The notes beneath the pieces were generated by a model. That model saw nothing but the letters and a program-made list of their open reading frames with translations, had not been told where the DNA came from and made no database searches. Positions 26,697 to 35,949 of a stretch of 64,000 nucleotides of DNA are shown here, in pieces. The translations under genes were made by a program, and so were the position numbers. Origin of the DNA: Planctomycetota bacterium (GTDB lineage Bacteria > Planctomycetota > UBA1135 > GCA-002686595); NCBI GenBank assembly GCA_016709875.1, contig JADJLZ010000005.1, positions 372,001 through 436,000 of the forward strand, in the 5' to 3' direction. The stretch's first letter is position 1. Every line of letters starts with the position of its first letter.

Positions 26697-29032
26697 AGCT
26701 CGCTCTCGTCCTTCCCGCCCTCGCTCTCTCGCTCGCGCTCGCAGGCTGCGGCCAGCGCGAGCGCGTCGACTCGGCGTCCGGCGGCGCCGCGCTGATGCGC
26801 AACCTGCTGCGCGCGGGCACGGTCGAGGTCGCCGTGCGCGCCGGTCCGGCGGCGCAGAGCGTGAGCCGCGCACTGCTGGCGCACGGCTCCCGCGCGCAGG
26901 GCTGCGCGCTGCGGCTCTCGAAGGCCGATCCGCAGCTGCCGCGCATCGTGCTCGGCTGCTACGACGACGTCCCCGTGCGCGCCCTCGTCGAGCGCATGGG
27001 CGTGCGCACCGGGATGAAGGACGGCCAGGCCTTCTTCGGCATCGCCGAGCTCGAGTTCGCGACCGGTGACGACGCGCTGGTCGCATGCTTCGAGGACCCC
27101 GAGCGCGAAGGCCTGCCGCTGACCGTCTACTACGCCAACGACGAGGAGCACCTCGGCCGCATGGCCACGCACGAGCTCGCGCCCGGCTGGCGCCCCTCGC
27201 TGCGCGCCTGGAGTGGCGGACGCGAGGCACTCGCGGGTCCGCTGGGCCTCGACGGCCACATCGAGCCCGCGCGGCTCGCACGCGCGAGCGCGCGCAAGGC
27301 CGAGGGCGAACCTGCGCTGGAGCCGCTGCCCGAACGCGGCGACGGACTGCGCGGCTTCGCGCAGCAGGGCACGGACCCCGAGCGCTTGTCGGCGACCCTC
27401 GAACGCATCGTGCGCGCGCGCGGCGAACTGCTCGCGTGGGCCGCTCCGGGTGCCGCCGCGCCCGAGCTGGACCTCGTCGCCTACACGCGCGCCGAGGACT
27501 ACACGCGCGTCGCCGGTTCGCGCGAGGCCGCGAGCGTCGATCCGCTGGCGCGCGTCGTGCACGTCTGCCTCGCGAAGGGCATGCCCTCGAGCGGGGGCGA
27601 AGCCGCCGCGCGCGCCGCGGGCCGCAAGCTGCTCGGCGAGTGCGCGCTGCCCTGGCTCGAGGATGGCGCCGCGCTCTCGGCCGCTGGCAACTGGTGGGGC
27701 GAGTCGCTCGAGTCCTGGCTCGAGTGGATCAGCGCGCGCGGGCTCGCGCTGCCGCTGGAGCGCGTCGTCGATCCGCGCGCGGACGAAGAGCTCTCGCCGC
27801 ACCTGCTCGTCCCGTTGCGCGCGGCGCTCTTTCGCCTGCTGCGCGAGACGCGCGGCGACGAGGCCCTGCGCGCGCTGTGGACGGGCAAGCAGACCTTCGA
27901 GCCCGACGCGGCGCTCGCGCAGGCCTTCGAGAAGTCGCTCGCGGCGCGCGCTGCGGCTGCGCCCGCAGAACTCGCGCGGCGCCAGCGCGTCAGCTTCCCT
28001 GCACTCGGCGCCGACAGCCGCCAGGCCTGGCGCGGCGTCGAGAGCGAGCGCGGGCTCCAAGGCGAAGGCTGGGCAAGCGCGGCGGGCGCGCGCAGCGTGG
28101 AACTCGCGCACGAGCTCGGTGCGAACGCCTTCGGCGTGTGCACCACGATCGTGGCCTGGCCCGAGCCGCTCGCGCTGCCCGATCCGCTGCATCCGCGCCG
28201 CTGGAACACGCGCGAGGGCGACCTCGAGGTCTGGGCGGCACTCGCCACTGCGCGTGGGCTGGGCATGGCGCGCCTGGTCGATCTCGACGTGCGCGCGTCG
28301 CCGAGCGGGATCGAGGACGCCGCCTGGCTGCGCGTCAGCGCCGTGCAGTGGGAGCGCTTCTTCGCCACGCGCCGCGCGGCGCTCGTGCACGCTGGGCTGC
28401 TGGCCGAGCTCGCGCGCGCGGAGGCGCTCTCGCTTGGCTGTGGGATCGCGGCCGTGACGCGCGACCAGGTCGAAGGCCGCCAGGGGACACAGGCGAACCT
28501 CGACTCCAAACGCGCAGGTTGGGACAAGACGCTCGCCGCGACGCGCGCGGCCTTCTCGGGCGCACTGGTGTACGTCGCGACGCCGCCGGACCTCGAGCAG
28601 GCGCTGTTCTGGAAGGACCTCGACGCGGTGGGCTACCAGCTCGACGCGAAGCTCGCGCCCGGTGTCGGCAACACCAGCGCGGATCGCCAGGAGCTCGTCG
28701 TGCGCATGCGCGTCGCGCTCGAGCAGGCCGCGGCGCTCGCGAGCGCGCAGAAGAAGCCCTGGTTCCTGGCGCGCACGAGTTTCGAGCCGACGCTCGCGGC
28801 GCCGGGCACACCGCGCAGCGGGGCGGGCGCGGCCGATCCCGCCGGCCAGCGCCTGCAGATCGAGGCGCTCGGCAGCGCGCTGCTCAAGCTGCCGCCCGCC
28901 TCGCGCCCCTCGGCGAGCTTCCTCTGGCGCTGGCCCTCGGATCCCGACGAGCACCCGATCGATCCGCTCGACGTCCTGCTGCTGCGCACGGAGACGCTCG
29001 AGACGCTGCGCAAGCTCTGGCGCGTCTTGTGA
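26693..29032 (+). CDS. Large lipoprotein with degenerate GH113-like TIM barrel
   Basis: A 779-residue protein with a lipobox (LALAGC). Residues 30-440 are an unrecognised region that includes a possible metallopeptidase-like helix segment. Residues 450-770 look like a TIM barrel related to GH113 (GWASAAGARSVELAHELGAN, then FWKDLDAVGYQLDAKLAP, which in that family reads FWDxLDxIGxxAYxP). The segment where the acid/base Glu is expected reads GCGIAAVTRDQ, so catalysis may be lost. It overlaps both neighbours (ATGA, GTGA), so it is made with two glycosyltransferases and an MFS protein. A glycan-binding role is a guess. Confidence 0.62.
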   Translation: MKLALVLPALALSLALAGCGQRERVDSASGGAALMRNLLRAGTVEVAVRAGPAAQSVSRALLAHGSRAQGCALRLSKADPQLPRIVLGCYDDVPVRALVERMGVRTGMKDGQAFFGIAELEFATGDDALVACFEDPEREGLPLTVYYANDEEHLGRMATHELAPGWRPSLRAWSGGREALAGPLGLDGHIEPARLARASARKAEGEPALEPLPERGDGLRGFAQQGTDPERLSATLERIVRARGELLAWAAPGAAAPELDLVAYTRAEDYTRVAGSREAASVDPLARVVHVCLAKGMPSSGGEAAARAAGRKLLGECALPWLEDGAALSAAGNWWGESLESWLEWISARGLALPLERVVDPRADEELSPHLLVPLRAALFRLLRETRGDEALRALWTGKQTFEPDAALAQAFEKSLAARAAAAPAELARRQRVSFPALGADSRQAWRGVESERGLQGEGWASAAGARSVELAHELGANAFGVCTTIVAWPEPLALPDPLHPRRWNTREGDLEVWAALATARGLGMARLVDLDVRASPSGIEDAAWLRVSAVQWERFFATRRAALVHAGLLAELARAEALSLGCGIAAVTRDQVEGRQGTQANLDSKRAGWDKTLAATRAAFSGALVYVATPPDLEQALFWKDLDAVGYQLDAKLAPGVGNTSADRQELVVRMRVALEQAAALASAQKKPWFLARTSFEPTLAAPGTPRSGAGAADPAGQRLQIEALGSALLKLPPASRPSASFLWRWPSDPDEHPIDPLDVLLLRTETLETLRKLWRVL

Positions 29033-30255
29033 CCGGGCTCTCCCTCGCGACGCGGCGTTTTCTCCTCGGCAGCGCGCTCATGGGCGCGGCGCAGTCGGTG
29101 CCGTGGACGATGATCGCGCTCTATCTCGATCGCCTGGGGTACACCAAGAGCGAGATCGGCTCCGTGCAGAGCTGCGACGCGTGGGGCAAGCTCGCGATGG
29201 CGCTGCCCGCGGCCTTCGTGCTCGCGCGCCGGCGCACGCCGCCGGTGCTGACCGCTTCGGCGCTCGTCGCGGGCAGCGCCTACTGCATGCTGCCCTGGAT
29301 GCCGACGCACGGACTGGTGATGGCCTGCAATCTGCTCGCGGGCCTGGCCTGGTCGGTGCACTACGTCGCGATCGCCCCTTTTCTCTACCGCCATTCCGAC
29401 GCGCGGCAGCAGGCGGGCGTCTTCGGCCTCGCCGATGCGGTGCACACCGCGGCCGCGGTGCTCGGCGCGTTCCTCGGGGGCCGCGGGGCAGCTGCGCTGA
29501 CGCACTACCTCGGCGACGAGACGCGCGCGCTCGCGTGGGTCGTCGCCTCGGGCGGCATGATGGCGCTCTGCGCGGCAATTCCCTACAGCCGCATTCCCGA
29601 GGGCGATCCCGCGCCTGCGCGCGCCCTTCCGCTCGTCCCGCTCGTGCGCGCGCAGCGCGGTCTGATCGCGCGCTTCGGCTTCCCGCAGCTCCTGATCGGA
29701 CTGGGCGCGTCGATGTCGATCCCGTTCCTGAGCCTGTATTTCCAGGACCGTTTCGCGGTCGCGCCGGGCGGTTTCGCGAACCTGCAGGCGCTCGCGGCGC
29801 TCTTGATGACCGCCGGCTACCTGCTCACGCCGCTCGCGGTTGCGCGCCTGGGCTACGTGAAGAGCATCGTCGGCTTCGAGCTCGCCTCGATGCCCTTCTT
29901 CGTGCTGCTCGCGTTCACGACCTCGCTGCCGCTCGCGATCGCGGGCTTCCTCCTGCGCGCGGGGCTGATGAACAGCGCCACGCCGGTCTTGAAGAACTTC
30001 GCCATGCGCGCGACGCCCGAAGGCGGCCGCGAGCTGCAGAACGGCATCACCTCGCTCGCCAACTCGCTCGGCTGGGTGATCGGTCCGCACATCGGCGGCT
30101 GGGTGCTCGACCGCAGCGAGGACAACTACAAGTGGCTGATGCTGACGACCGTCGGCATCTACCTCGTCGCGGCGATGATCACCGGCTGGCTACTCGCGCC
30201 GCTCGAGCGCGGCGAGTCGCTCACGGCGTCCACGCCAGATCGACCTGCTGCGTGA
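29029..30255 (+). CDS. MFS transporter
   Basis: A 408-residue protein with about 12 transmembrane helices. The first loop LDRLGYTKSEIGSVQSCDAWGKL resembles the conserved MFS loop 2-3, and PVLKNFAMRATPEGGRELQNG marks the second-half loop. The GTG start overlaps the lipoprotein stop (GTGA). It is the last gene of the glycosyltransferase operon, so a sugar, lipid-linked sugar or glycan precursor is a plausible substrate. The C-terminal 35 bp overlap the convergent propeller gene. Confidence 0.85.
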   Translation: MTGLSLATRRFLLGSALMGAAQSVPWTMIALYLDRLGYTKSEIGSVQSCDAWGKLAMALPAAFVLARRRTPPVLTASALVAGSAYCMLPWMPTHGLVMACNLLAGLAWSVHYVAIAPFLYRHSDARQQAGVFGLADAVHTAAAVLGAFLGGRGAAALTHYLGDETRALAWVVASGGMMALCAAIPYSRIPEGDPAPARALPLVPLVRAQRGLIARFGFPQLLIGLGASMSIPFLSLYFQDRFAVAPGGFANLQALAALLMTAGYLLTPLAVARLGYVKSIVGFELASMPFFVLLAFTTSLPLAIAGFLLRAGLMNSATPVLKNFAMRATPEGGRELQNGITSLANSLGWVIGPHIGGWVLDRSEDNYKWLMLTTVGIYLVAAMITGWLLAPLERGESLTASTPDRPAA

Positions 30256-32983
30256 CGTTGAAGGTGCTGCTGGCGGCACAGCCGCCGAGCACGAGCGGGT
30301 CGCGGTAGTACACGCCGTAGTAGCGGTGCTGTCCGGCGACGATCGTGTCGCCGAGCGCGGCCGAGCGCGCGGAGACCGGGGTGTCGCCGGTCGTGGGAAT
30401 GGAGATCGCACCGTTCACGGCGGTCTGCGTGTAGAGGCGCTTCAATGCGCCCGCGACACAGCGCACGCCCTGTCCGAAGACCGCGCCGCTCGCGTTCGCG
30501 GCATCGCCCTGCAGCAGGATGCTCGTCGCGCCGGGCGTCTGGCCCGTGCTGCTGAAATTCACGAGATCACCCGTGAGCGAGGCGAAGCCCGTCGCCAGCA
30601 GCTGCGCACCGCCGCTCGACGAGCTGTTGTCGCAGCCGCGGTCGGCGCCGGCGGGCGGGTTCGCGCACGGGCACGCGATCGTGCCCGCGCTGCCCGGCGA
30701 GCAGAAGGAGCTGCCGAGCGCGCCGCAGCCGACCGGCACGTCCCACTTGGCGAGGAAGGAATCGGCGCCGCTCGCGCCGAGGAAGGTCCCGCCGACGATC
30801 AGCGCCTTGCCCGCGGCGCCGCCCTCGTCGACGACCGCCAGCGTCTCGAAGGAGTAGCCGGTCGGCGACGCGCCGAGGTCGTACTCCATCGCGCGCCAGG
30901 CCGCGCCGTCCCAGTTCGCGATTCCGTGCACCGGCACGCCGCCCGCGCTGGTGAAGATACCGCAGGCGAAGAGCCTCGTGCCGCTGCCGTCGTCGTACGC
31001 GGCGATCGAACGCACGGTGCCGCCGTTGCCGGGGATGCGCAGTCCCGAACTCAGGCGCGACCACGTCATGCCGTCCCAGCGCGCGATCGACGAGGCGTTC
31101 GCGCCGCCGGCGGTGGAGAAATTGCCGGCCGCGTAGAGGCCCGGTCCGCTGCCGTCGTCGTACACGGCGAGCGAGTTGACCAGCGGCAGGCTCGCACCCA
31201 GCCCGCTGCCGAGCGCGACCCAGGTCGCGCCATCCCAGCGTGCGATCCCATTGGTGCTCACGGCGCCCACGGTCGTGAACTGGCCGCCCGCGTAGAGCGC
31301 GGGCCCGCTGCCATCGTCGTACACCGCCAGCGCGCGGAAGATGCCGTTCGCGCCGCCGCCGACGCTGCTCCAACTCGTGCCGGTCCACTTGGAGACCACG
31401 TTGCCGAAGCCGCCAACGACGTACAGGGCCGCCCCGCTGCCGTCATCGAAGGCCTGCATGGCCCGTACGTTGCCCGGCGCACCCGACACGGGGGTCCACC
31501 CCGAGATATCCAAGTAGGTCAGCGGATCGCTGCCGCCGTAGGAGCCGACGAAGAGCCTGGGGATGCCGCCGAAGTCGAAGACCGTCATCGAGATCACCCC
31601 AGAGCCCGAGGCGAACGGGCCGCTCGGCAACGTCGACCAACTCGAGCCGTTCCACTTCGCGATGCGCTGGACTGCGTCGTTCCCCGCGTGCTGGAAGGTC
31701 CCGCCGGCGTAGATCGCCAGGCCGGCGCCGTTGTCGTAGCTCGCGACGGCGCTGACGGTGCCGTCGAGGCCGCGACCGACGACCGCCCAGCCCGCGGAGC
31801 TCCAACTCGCGAGCTGATTCACGCTCTTCCCGCCCGCGGTCGCGAAATGACCACCGACCTCCAGCACGTCGCCGTGGCCGTCGTCGAAGTTGGCGAGCGC
31901 TTTGACCTTGGCGCCGCCCAGGCCGAGGCCTGCGGCCAGGGCCGACCAGTTTGCGCCGTCCCAGCGCGCGATCGCTCTCATGGAGACGCCGCCCGCACTC
32001 GAGAACTCGCCGCCGGCAAAGAGCGCGCTCCCGCTGCCGTCGTCGAAGACCTGCAGCGCGGCTACCGGCGCGCTCACCCCCACGCCGAGCGTCGACCAGG
32101 CCGTCCCGTTCCAGCGCGCGATGTGGTTTGCAGCCGATCCGCCGGCGTTGGTGAACGCGCCCGCCGCGACGAGCTCCGTTCCGCTCCCGCCATCGAAGAG
32201 CGCCAGGGCGTCGACCGTGGTCGCGGCGAGGCCGGAGCCGATGACTCCACTGCCGAGCGGCGACCAGCCGTTGCTGTTCCAGCGCGCGATGTGATTCACG
32301 CTCTGCCCATCGGCGTTCGCGAACAGCCCGCCGGCGTAGAGCGCACTCCCGCCGCCGTCGTCGAAGGCGCACAGCGCGTGGATCGAGCCGTTCATCCCGG
32401 TCGCCATCGCCGACCAGCGCGAACCGTTCCAGCGCGCGAGGTTCTCCGCGATGATCCCGCCCGCGTTCTGGAAACTGCCGCCGGCGTAGAGCTGCGCTCC
32501 GCTGCCGTCGTCGAAGACTGTCAGCGCGTCGATCGAGGCGCCTACCGTGCCGCTCCCAAGCGGCGACCAGTTCGCGCCGTCCCACTTCGCGATGTGGTTC
32601 GCCGCGACGCCGCCGATCGAGGTGAACCCGCCCGCGACGAACAGCGCCGGCCCCGTGCCGTCGTCGAACACGGCCAGTGCGCGCACGTTTCCGCCCACGA
32701 TCGGTGTGCCCAGACTCGACCAGCCCCAGCCGTCGAAGCGACCGAGGAAATTCGGCGCGGTGCCCGAGTCGAAGTCGCCGCCCGCGTACAGCGCCGGCCC
32801 GTGGCCGTCGTCGTAGGTCGCAATTGCGCGCACCGTCGAGTCGAAGTGCCCGGGGAACGGAGCGCCTCCGAAGGTCGGGATCCAGTCGGCCGGGCACGCG
32901 GCCGGCGCTTGCGCGCGCAGTCCGGAGCACAGACAGCCGAGCGCGAGCGCGGCGAGGAAGAGCGGGAAAGCGCGCGAGCGCAC
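30221..32983 (-). CDS. Exported kelch/Rax2-like repeat protein with Cys-rich C-terminal domain
   Basis: About 920 residues from the GTG at 32983, which starts a signal peptide (FPLFLAALALGC); TTG 33022 and ATG 33100 are alternatives. Some 14 repeats of roughly 50 residues follow the pattern FDDGSGxxLYAGGxF, then NxIARWNG and WSxLGxG, as in kelch/Rax2-type propellers. The last 150 residues are a separate domain with CPCANPP, FGQGVRCVAG and YYRDPLVLGGC. That domain also ends the protein at 38026-39873, so it may be a sorting or anchoring module. It is probably surface-exposed; ligand unknown. Confidence 0.78.
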   Translation of the reverse strand: MRSRAFPLFLAALALGCLCSGLRAQAPAACPADWIPTFGGAPFPGHFDSTVRAIATYDDGHGPALYAGGDFDSGTAPNFLGRFDGWGWSSLGTPIVGGNVRALAVFDDGTGPALFVAGGFTSIGGVAANHIAKWDGANWSPLGSGTVGASIDALTVFDDGSGAQLYAGGSFQNAGGIIAENLARWNGSRWSAMATGMNGSIHALCAFDDGGGSALYAGGLFANADGQSVNHIARWNSNGWSPLGSGVIGSGLAATTVDALALFDGGSGTELVAAGAFTNAGGSAANHIARWNGTAWSTLGVGVSAPVAALQVFDDGSGSALFAGGEFSSAGGVSMRAIARWDGANWSALAAGLGLGGAKVKALANFDDGHGDVLEVGGHFATAGGKSVNQLASWSSAGWAVVGRGLDGTVSAVASYDNGAGLAIYAGGTFQHAGNDAVQRIAKWNGSSWSTLPSGPFASGSGVISMTVFDFGGIPRLFVGSYGGSDPLTYLDISGWTPVSGAPGNVRAMQAFDDGSGAALYVVGGFGNVVSKWTGTSWSSVGGGANGIFRALAVYDDGSGPALYAGGQFTTVGAVSTNGIARWDGATWVALGSGLGASLPLVNSLAVYDDGSGPGLYAAGNFSTAGGANASSIARWDGMTWSRLSSGLRIPGNGGTVRSIAAYDDGSGTRLFACGIFTSAGGVPVHGIANWDGAAWRAMEYDLGASPTGYSFETLAVVDEGGAAGKALIVGGTFLGASGADSFLAKWDVPVGCGALGSSFCSPGSAGTIACPCANPPAGADRGCDNSSSSGGAQLLATGFASLTGDLVNFSSTGQTPGATSILLQGDAANASGAVFGQGVRCVAGALKRLYTQTAVNGAISIPTTGDTPVSARSAALGDTIVAGQHRYYGVYYRDPLVLGGCAASSTFNVTQQVDLAWTP

Positions 32984-33122
32984 GAGTAGGGACGTCTGGG
33001 GGGACGCATGGGGGTCGATCAACAGCGCAACTCGTGCCAAGGCCCGCGGCGGAGCTCGAGGGCAGGACACAGCGTACCCATGCAGTGCGGATTCGCGCAT
33101 GCCTGAGCGGATGCGCGCAGGC

Positions 33123-33128
33123 TAGGAT
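33123..33128 (+). promoter_or_regulatory. Putative -10 box TAGGAT
   Basis: TAGGAT lies 19 bases before the ATG at 33148, giving a leader of about a dozen bases. Confidence 0.38.
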
Positions 33129-33147
33129 CGCGGACGGAGCCCAATCG

Positions 33148-33784
33148 ATGCAATTCGCCACCCTCGCCGCTGCCTTCCTCTTGCTCGTCTCCCCGTTCAC
33201 CTCGCAGGGCACGCGTCTGGCCGAACCTCCGCAGGAGTTCGTGCTGCAGGCGGGCGGCAAGGAGCTCGAGCTGCGCATCGGCCAGCCCGTGGTGCTGCCC
33301 AAGGAATTCGCCGGTCAGAAGGTCACGCTGCGCGTGCAGCCGACGCGGCTGTTCGACTACCAGGGTCTGCGCCTGCGCTATCCGCAGAGCTACGCCTGGG
33401 GCTACGAGCGACGCGAGAGCGGCGAGCAGTACGTGTCGCTCTCGGGTCACGTGAATGCGATCGTGCTGCAGGTCTTTCCCGAGAAGTCCGAGCCCGGGGC
33501 GGTGCTCGACGCGGTCGCGGGGCTCGATTGCGGCGCAGATGGGATCGAGGACGCAGTCGAGCGCCTGCGAACTCGTCGGCAAGCAGAAGCGCAAGCTCTC
33601 GGGCAAGCATCTAGAGGTGATCACCGCGGGCGAGAAGTCCTCGCAGGATGTCTACGCCATGCGACTGGGCGACGAGGTCGTCGTGCTGACGGTGCAGGAC
33701 ACCTGCGGCGAGGACGGCCAGCCCGATCCGGAGACCACGGCGCTCCTCGAACTCTTCGCCGATTCGCTCGAGTGGCCGCAGTGA
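33148..33784 (+). pseudogene. Exported hypothetical protein, frameshifted
   Basis: The frame starting at ATG 33148 has a signal peptide (MQFATLAAAFLLLVSPFTS) and reads well to about LDCGADGIEDAV near 33560. From there the +1 frame carries the better coding signal (ACELVGKQKRKLSGKHLEVI onward to LFADSLEWPQ, stop at 33784). One extra base near 33555-33575 explains this. Repaired, it would be about 211 residues. No family was recognised. Either the gene is damaged or the sequence has an indel error. Confidence 0.6.
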
Positions 33785-33791
33785 TCCGACG

Positions 33792-35141
33792 CTAGAGCAG
33801 GATCACGCTCGCCGTCGTGAAGTAGATCACGAGCCCGGTGACGTCCACGAGCGTCGCGACCAGCGGTGCGGAGGCGGTCGCGGGGTCGAGCTTGAGGCGC
33901 TTCAGCAGAAAAGGCAGCAATGCGCCTGCGAGCGTGCCCCAGACGGCGACGAAGAGGACGCTGGTGGTCACCATCGCGCCGACGAGCAGGTAGTGCTCGC
34001 CGTAGAAGCCCAGGCTGGCGTCGTCCTTGTTCTGGAACAGGTGCTGCCACAGGAAGACGCGCGCGAAGCCGATCGTGCCGAGCAGGATTCCCAAAGCGGC
34101 GCCCATGATCATCTCGCGCAGGAACACGCGCCACCAGTCGCGCAGCCGGATCTCGCCCAGCGCGATTGCGCGCACGACCAGCGTCGAGGCCTGAGAGCCG
34201 GTGTTCCCGCCGACCGAGAGGATCAGCGGAACAAAGAGCGAGAGCACCCAGGTCTTCTCGATCTGGTCGGCGTAGCGCGCCATGGCGCTGGCGGTGAACA
34301 TCTCGCCCACGAAGAGCACGACCAGCCAGCCGGCGCGCTTCTTCATCATCTCGCGGAAGCCCACCTGCAGGTAGGGCGCATCCAGGGCCGCGCTGCCGCC
34401 GATCTTCTGGATGTCCTCGGTGGCTTCCTCGCGCACGACGTCGACGATGTCGTCGGCGGTCACAATGCCCTTCATGCGGCCGTTGGCGTCGAGCACCGGA
34501 ACGCACATCAGGTCGTGCTGCGCGAAGATGCGCGCCACGGCTTCCTGGTCCATCTCGTCGTGCACCGCGACGAGGTCGGTCACCATCACCTCGCGCACGC
34601 GCGCGTCGCCGCGCGCCATCATCAGCTGGCGGAACGAGACCACGCCGACGAGCTTCTGCTGCTCGTCGAGCACGTAGGCGTAGTAGATGCTCTCGACCTT
34701 CTCGCGCGTCTGGCGGCGCAGGTAGCTGATCGACTCGTCCACGCTCATGTCGGGACGCAAGCGCGCATAGCGCGGGTTCATCAGGCCGCCGGCCTCGTCC
34801 TCGGAGTAGGCCAGCAGCGCGTTGATTTCCTTGCGCGTCGCCTCGTCGAGCAGGCCCAGGAGCCGGCCGCGGTCGTCGATCGGCGCTTCCTGCACGAGGT
34901 CGGCGAGCTCGTCGGGCGGGAGGCCGCGCAGCCACCAGCGCTGCTCGACGGGAGGCAAGTGCAGCACGACCTGCGCCCGGTCGAAGGACTCGAGCTCGTG
35001 GAAGAACTCCTCGGCCTCGCCCGTCGTCAGGTAACGAAAGCCCTCTGCGCGGCCCTCAGGGTCCAGGACGGACCAGGCGTCGCGCAGGTCGGCAGCCAGC
35101 ACGCGCTGCCCGAGCAGGGGATCGTCTTCGATCGACGTCAT
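33792..35141 (-). CDS. mgtE: Magnesium transporter MgtE
   Basis: A 449-residue protein with the standard MgtE order: an N-terminal helical domain (residues 1-130), tandem CBS domains (about 135-255, with VGVVSFRQLMMARGD and VPVLDANGRMKGIVTADDI), a plug helix, and five transmembrane helices. The pore signature LILSVGGNTGSQASTLVVRAIALGEI spans about 310-335; its GGN-GSQ core is the family marker. The N and CBS domains sense cytoplasmic Mg2+ and gate the channel in characterised members. It is transcribed alone; no M-box riboswitch was recognised upstream. Confidence 0.94.
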   Translation of the reverse strand: MTSIEDDPLLGQRVLAADLRDAWSVLDPEGRAEGFRYLTTGEAEEFFHELESFDRAQVVLHLPPVEQRWWLRGLPPDELADLVQEAPIDDRGRLLGLLDEATRKEINALLAYSEDEAGGLMNPRYARLRPDMSVDESISYLRRQTREKVESIYYAYVLDEQQKLVGVVSFRQLMMARGDARVREVMVTDLVAVHDEMDQEAVARIFAQHDLMCVPVLDANGRMKGIVTADDIVDVVREEATEDIQKIGGSAALDAPYLQVGFREMMKKRAGWLVVLFVGEMFTASAMARYADQIEKTWVLSLFVPLILSVGGNTGSQASTLVVRAIALGEIRLRDWWRVFLREMIMGAALGILLGTIGFARVFLWQHLFQNKDDASLGFYGEHYLLVGAMVTTSVLFVAVWGTLAGALLPFLLKRLKLDPATASAPLVATLVDVTGLVIYFTTASVILL

Positions 35142-35253
35142 GGCTGCCTGGCTGCATCCGTGGAGAAGGGCGCGGACGACCGCGCCGCTGTCGCCACCTT
35201 GTACCCTTCGCGCGCGAAGCGCCGGAAGGGCGCGCGCGCAATTTTTCGCGCAT

Positions 35254-35949
35254 TCAGGGCTGACGCAGCTTGCGAATCGCCACGCGGTAGCCGACCCAGG
35301 CGAAGCCCGCGAAAACGAGCAGTGAGCCGGCGTAGAAGCCGGGGCTCTCGAGGATGCGCTGCCCCTCGGCGCCGAGCGTCGACGCCAGGCCGGCGAAGAG
35401 TGCCGCGATCAGCGCAGTGCCGATTGCGATCGCAAGGACGCTCATCGGCCGGGAGAGGCCGACCATCTGGCCCGCGAACATGCCTCCGACGGCCCCGGTG
35501 CCGGGCAACGGCAGGAAGACGAACAGTGCGACGCCGACGAAGGCCATCCGGCGCAGCCGCGGGTACTCCATCAGCACCGAGTGCGCCCGCAGGTGGATGC
35601 CCTGGAGCCACGGTCCGATCCAGGGCAGGCGCTGCAGCGGCCCGAGGAACAGCGCCAGGCAGCAGGCGACGAACGCATCGACCGGAACGCACAGGGCCGC
35701 GAGCCCGGTCGGGTCCATCGGCGAGCGCGGCGCGAGGCCGGAGAAGATCACGTACTTGCCCGGCACCGAGGCGATGCCGCCGATCTGCACCCACAGCCAG
35801 CCGAGGTTCTCGGGCCGGGTGTGCTCGATCCACCAGCCGAGCACGATGCCCGTGCCCGCGAGGATCGAGCCAAGAGCGATCCAGAGCGCCAGCGTCTCGC
35901 GCCGGCGCTCCGCTTCGGTCTGATGCGGAAGTTCCTGGGACGAATTCAC
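35254..35949 (-). CDS. Small multidrug export-family membrane protein
   Basis: A 231-residue protein with about five transmembrane helices; the segment ALFVFLPLPGTGAVGGMFAGQMVGLS matches the glycine-rich core of the Sm_multidrug_ex family (PF06695, from memory). Substrate and direction are unproven in the family. Its GTG start overlaps the stop of the MBL hydrolase gene (GTGA), so the two are co-translated. Confidence 0.75.
   Translation of the reverse strand: MNSSQELPHQTEAERRRETLALWIALGSILAGTGIVLGWWIEHTRPENLGWLWVQIGGIASVPGKYVIFSGLAPRSPMDPTGLAALCVPVDAFVACCLALFLGPLQRLPWIGPWLQGIHLRAHSVLMEYPRLRRMAFVGVALFVFLPLPGTGAVGGMFAGQMVGLSRPMSVLAIAIGTALIAALFAGLASTLGAEGQRILESPGFYAGSLLVFAGFAWVGYRVAIRKLRQP

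Noticed and set aside
30256..33000. Near-periodic DNA repeats in the kelch-like gene as a candidate repeat array
   Set aside because: The roughly 150-bp periodicity follows the 50-residue protein repeat and stays in frame, so it is coding.
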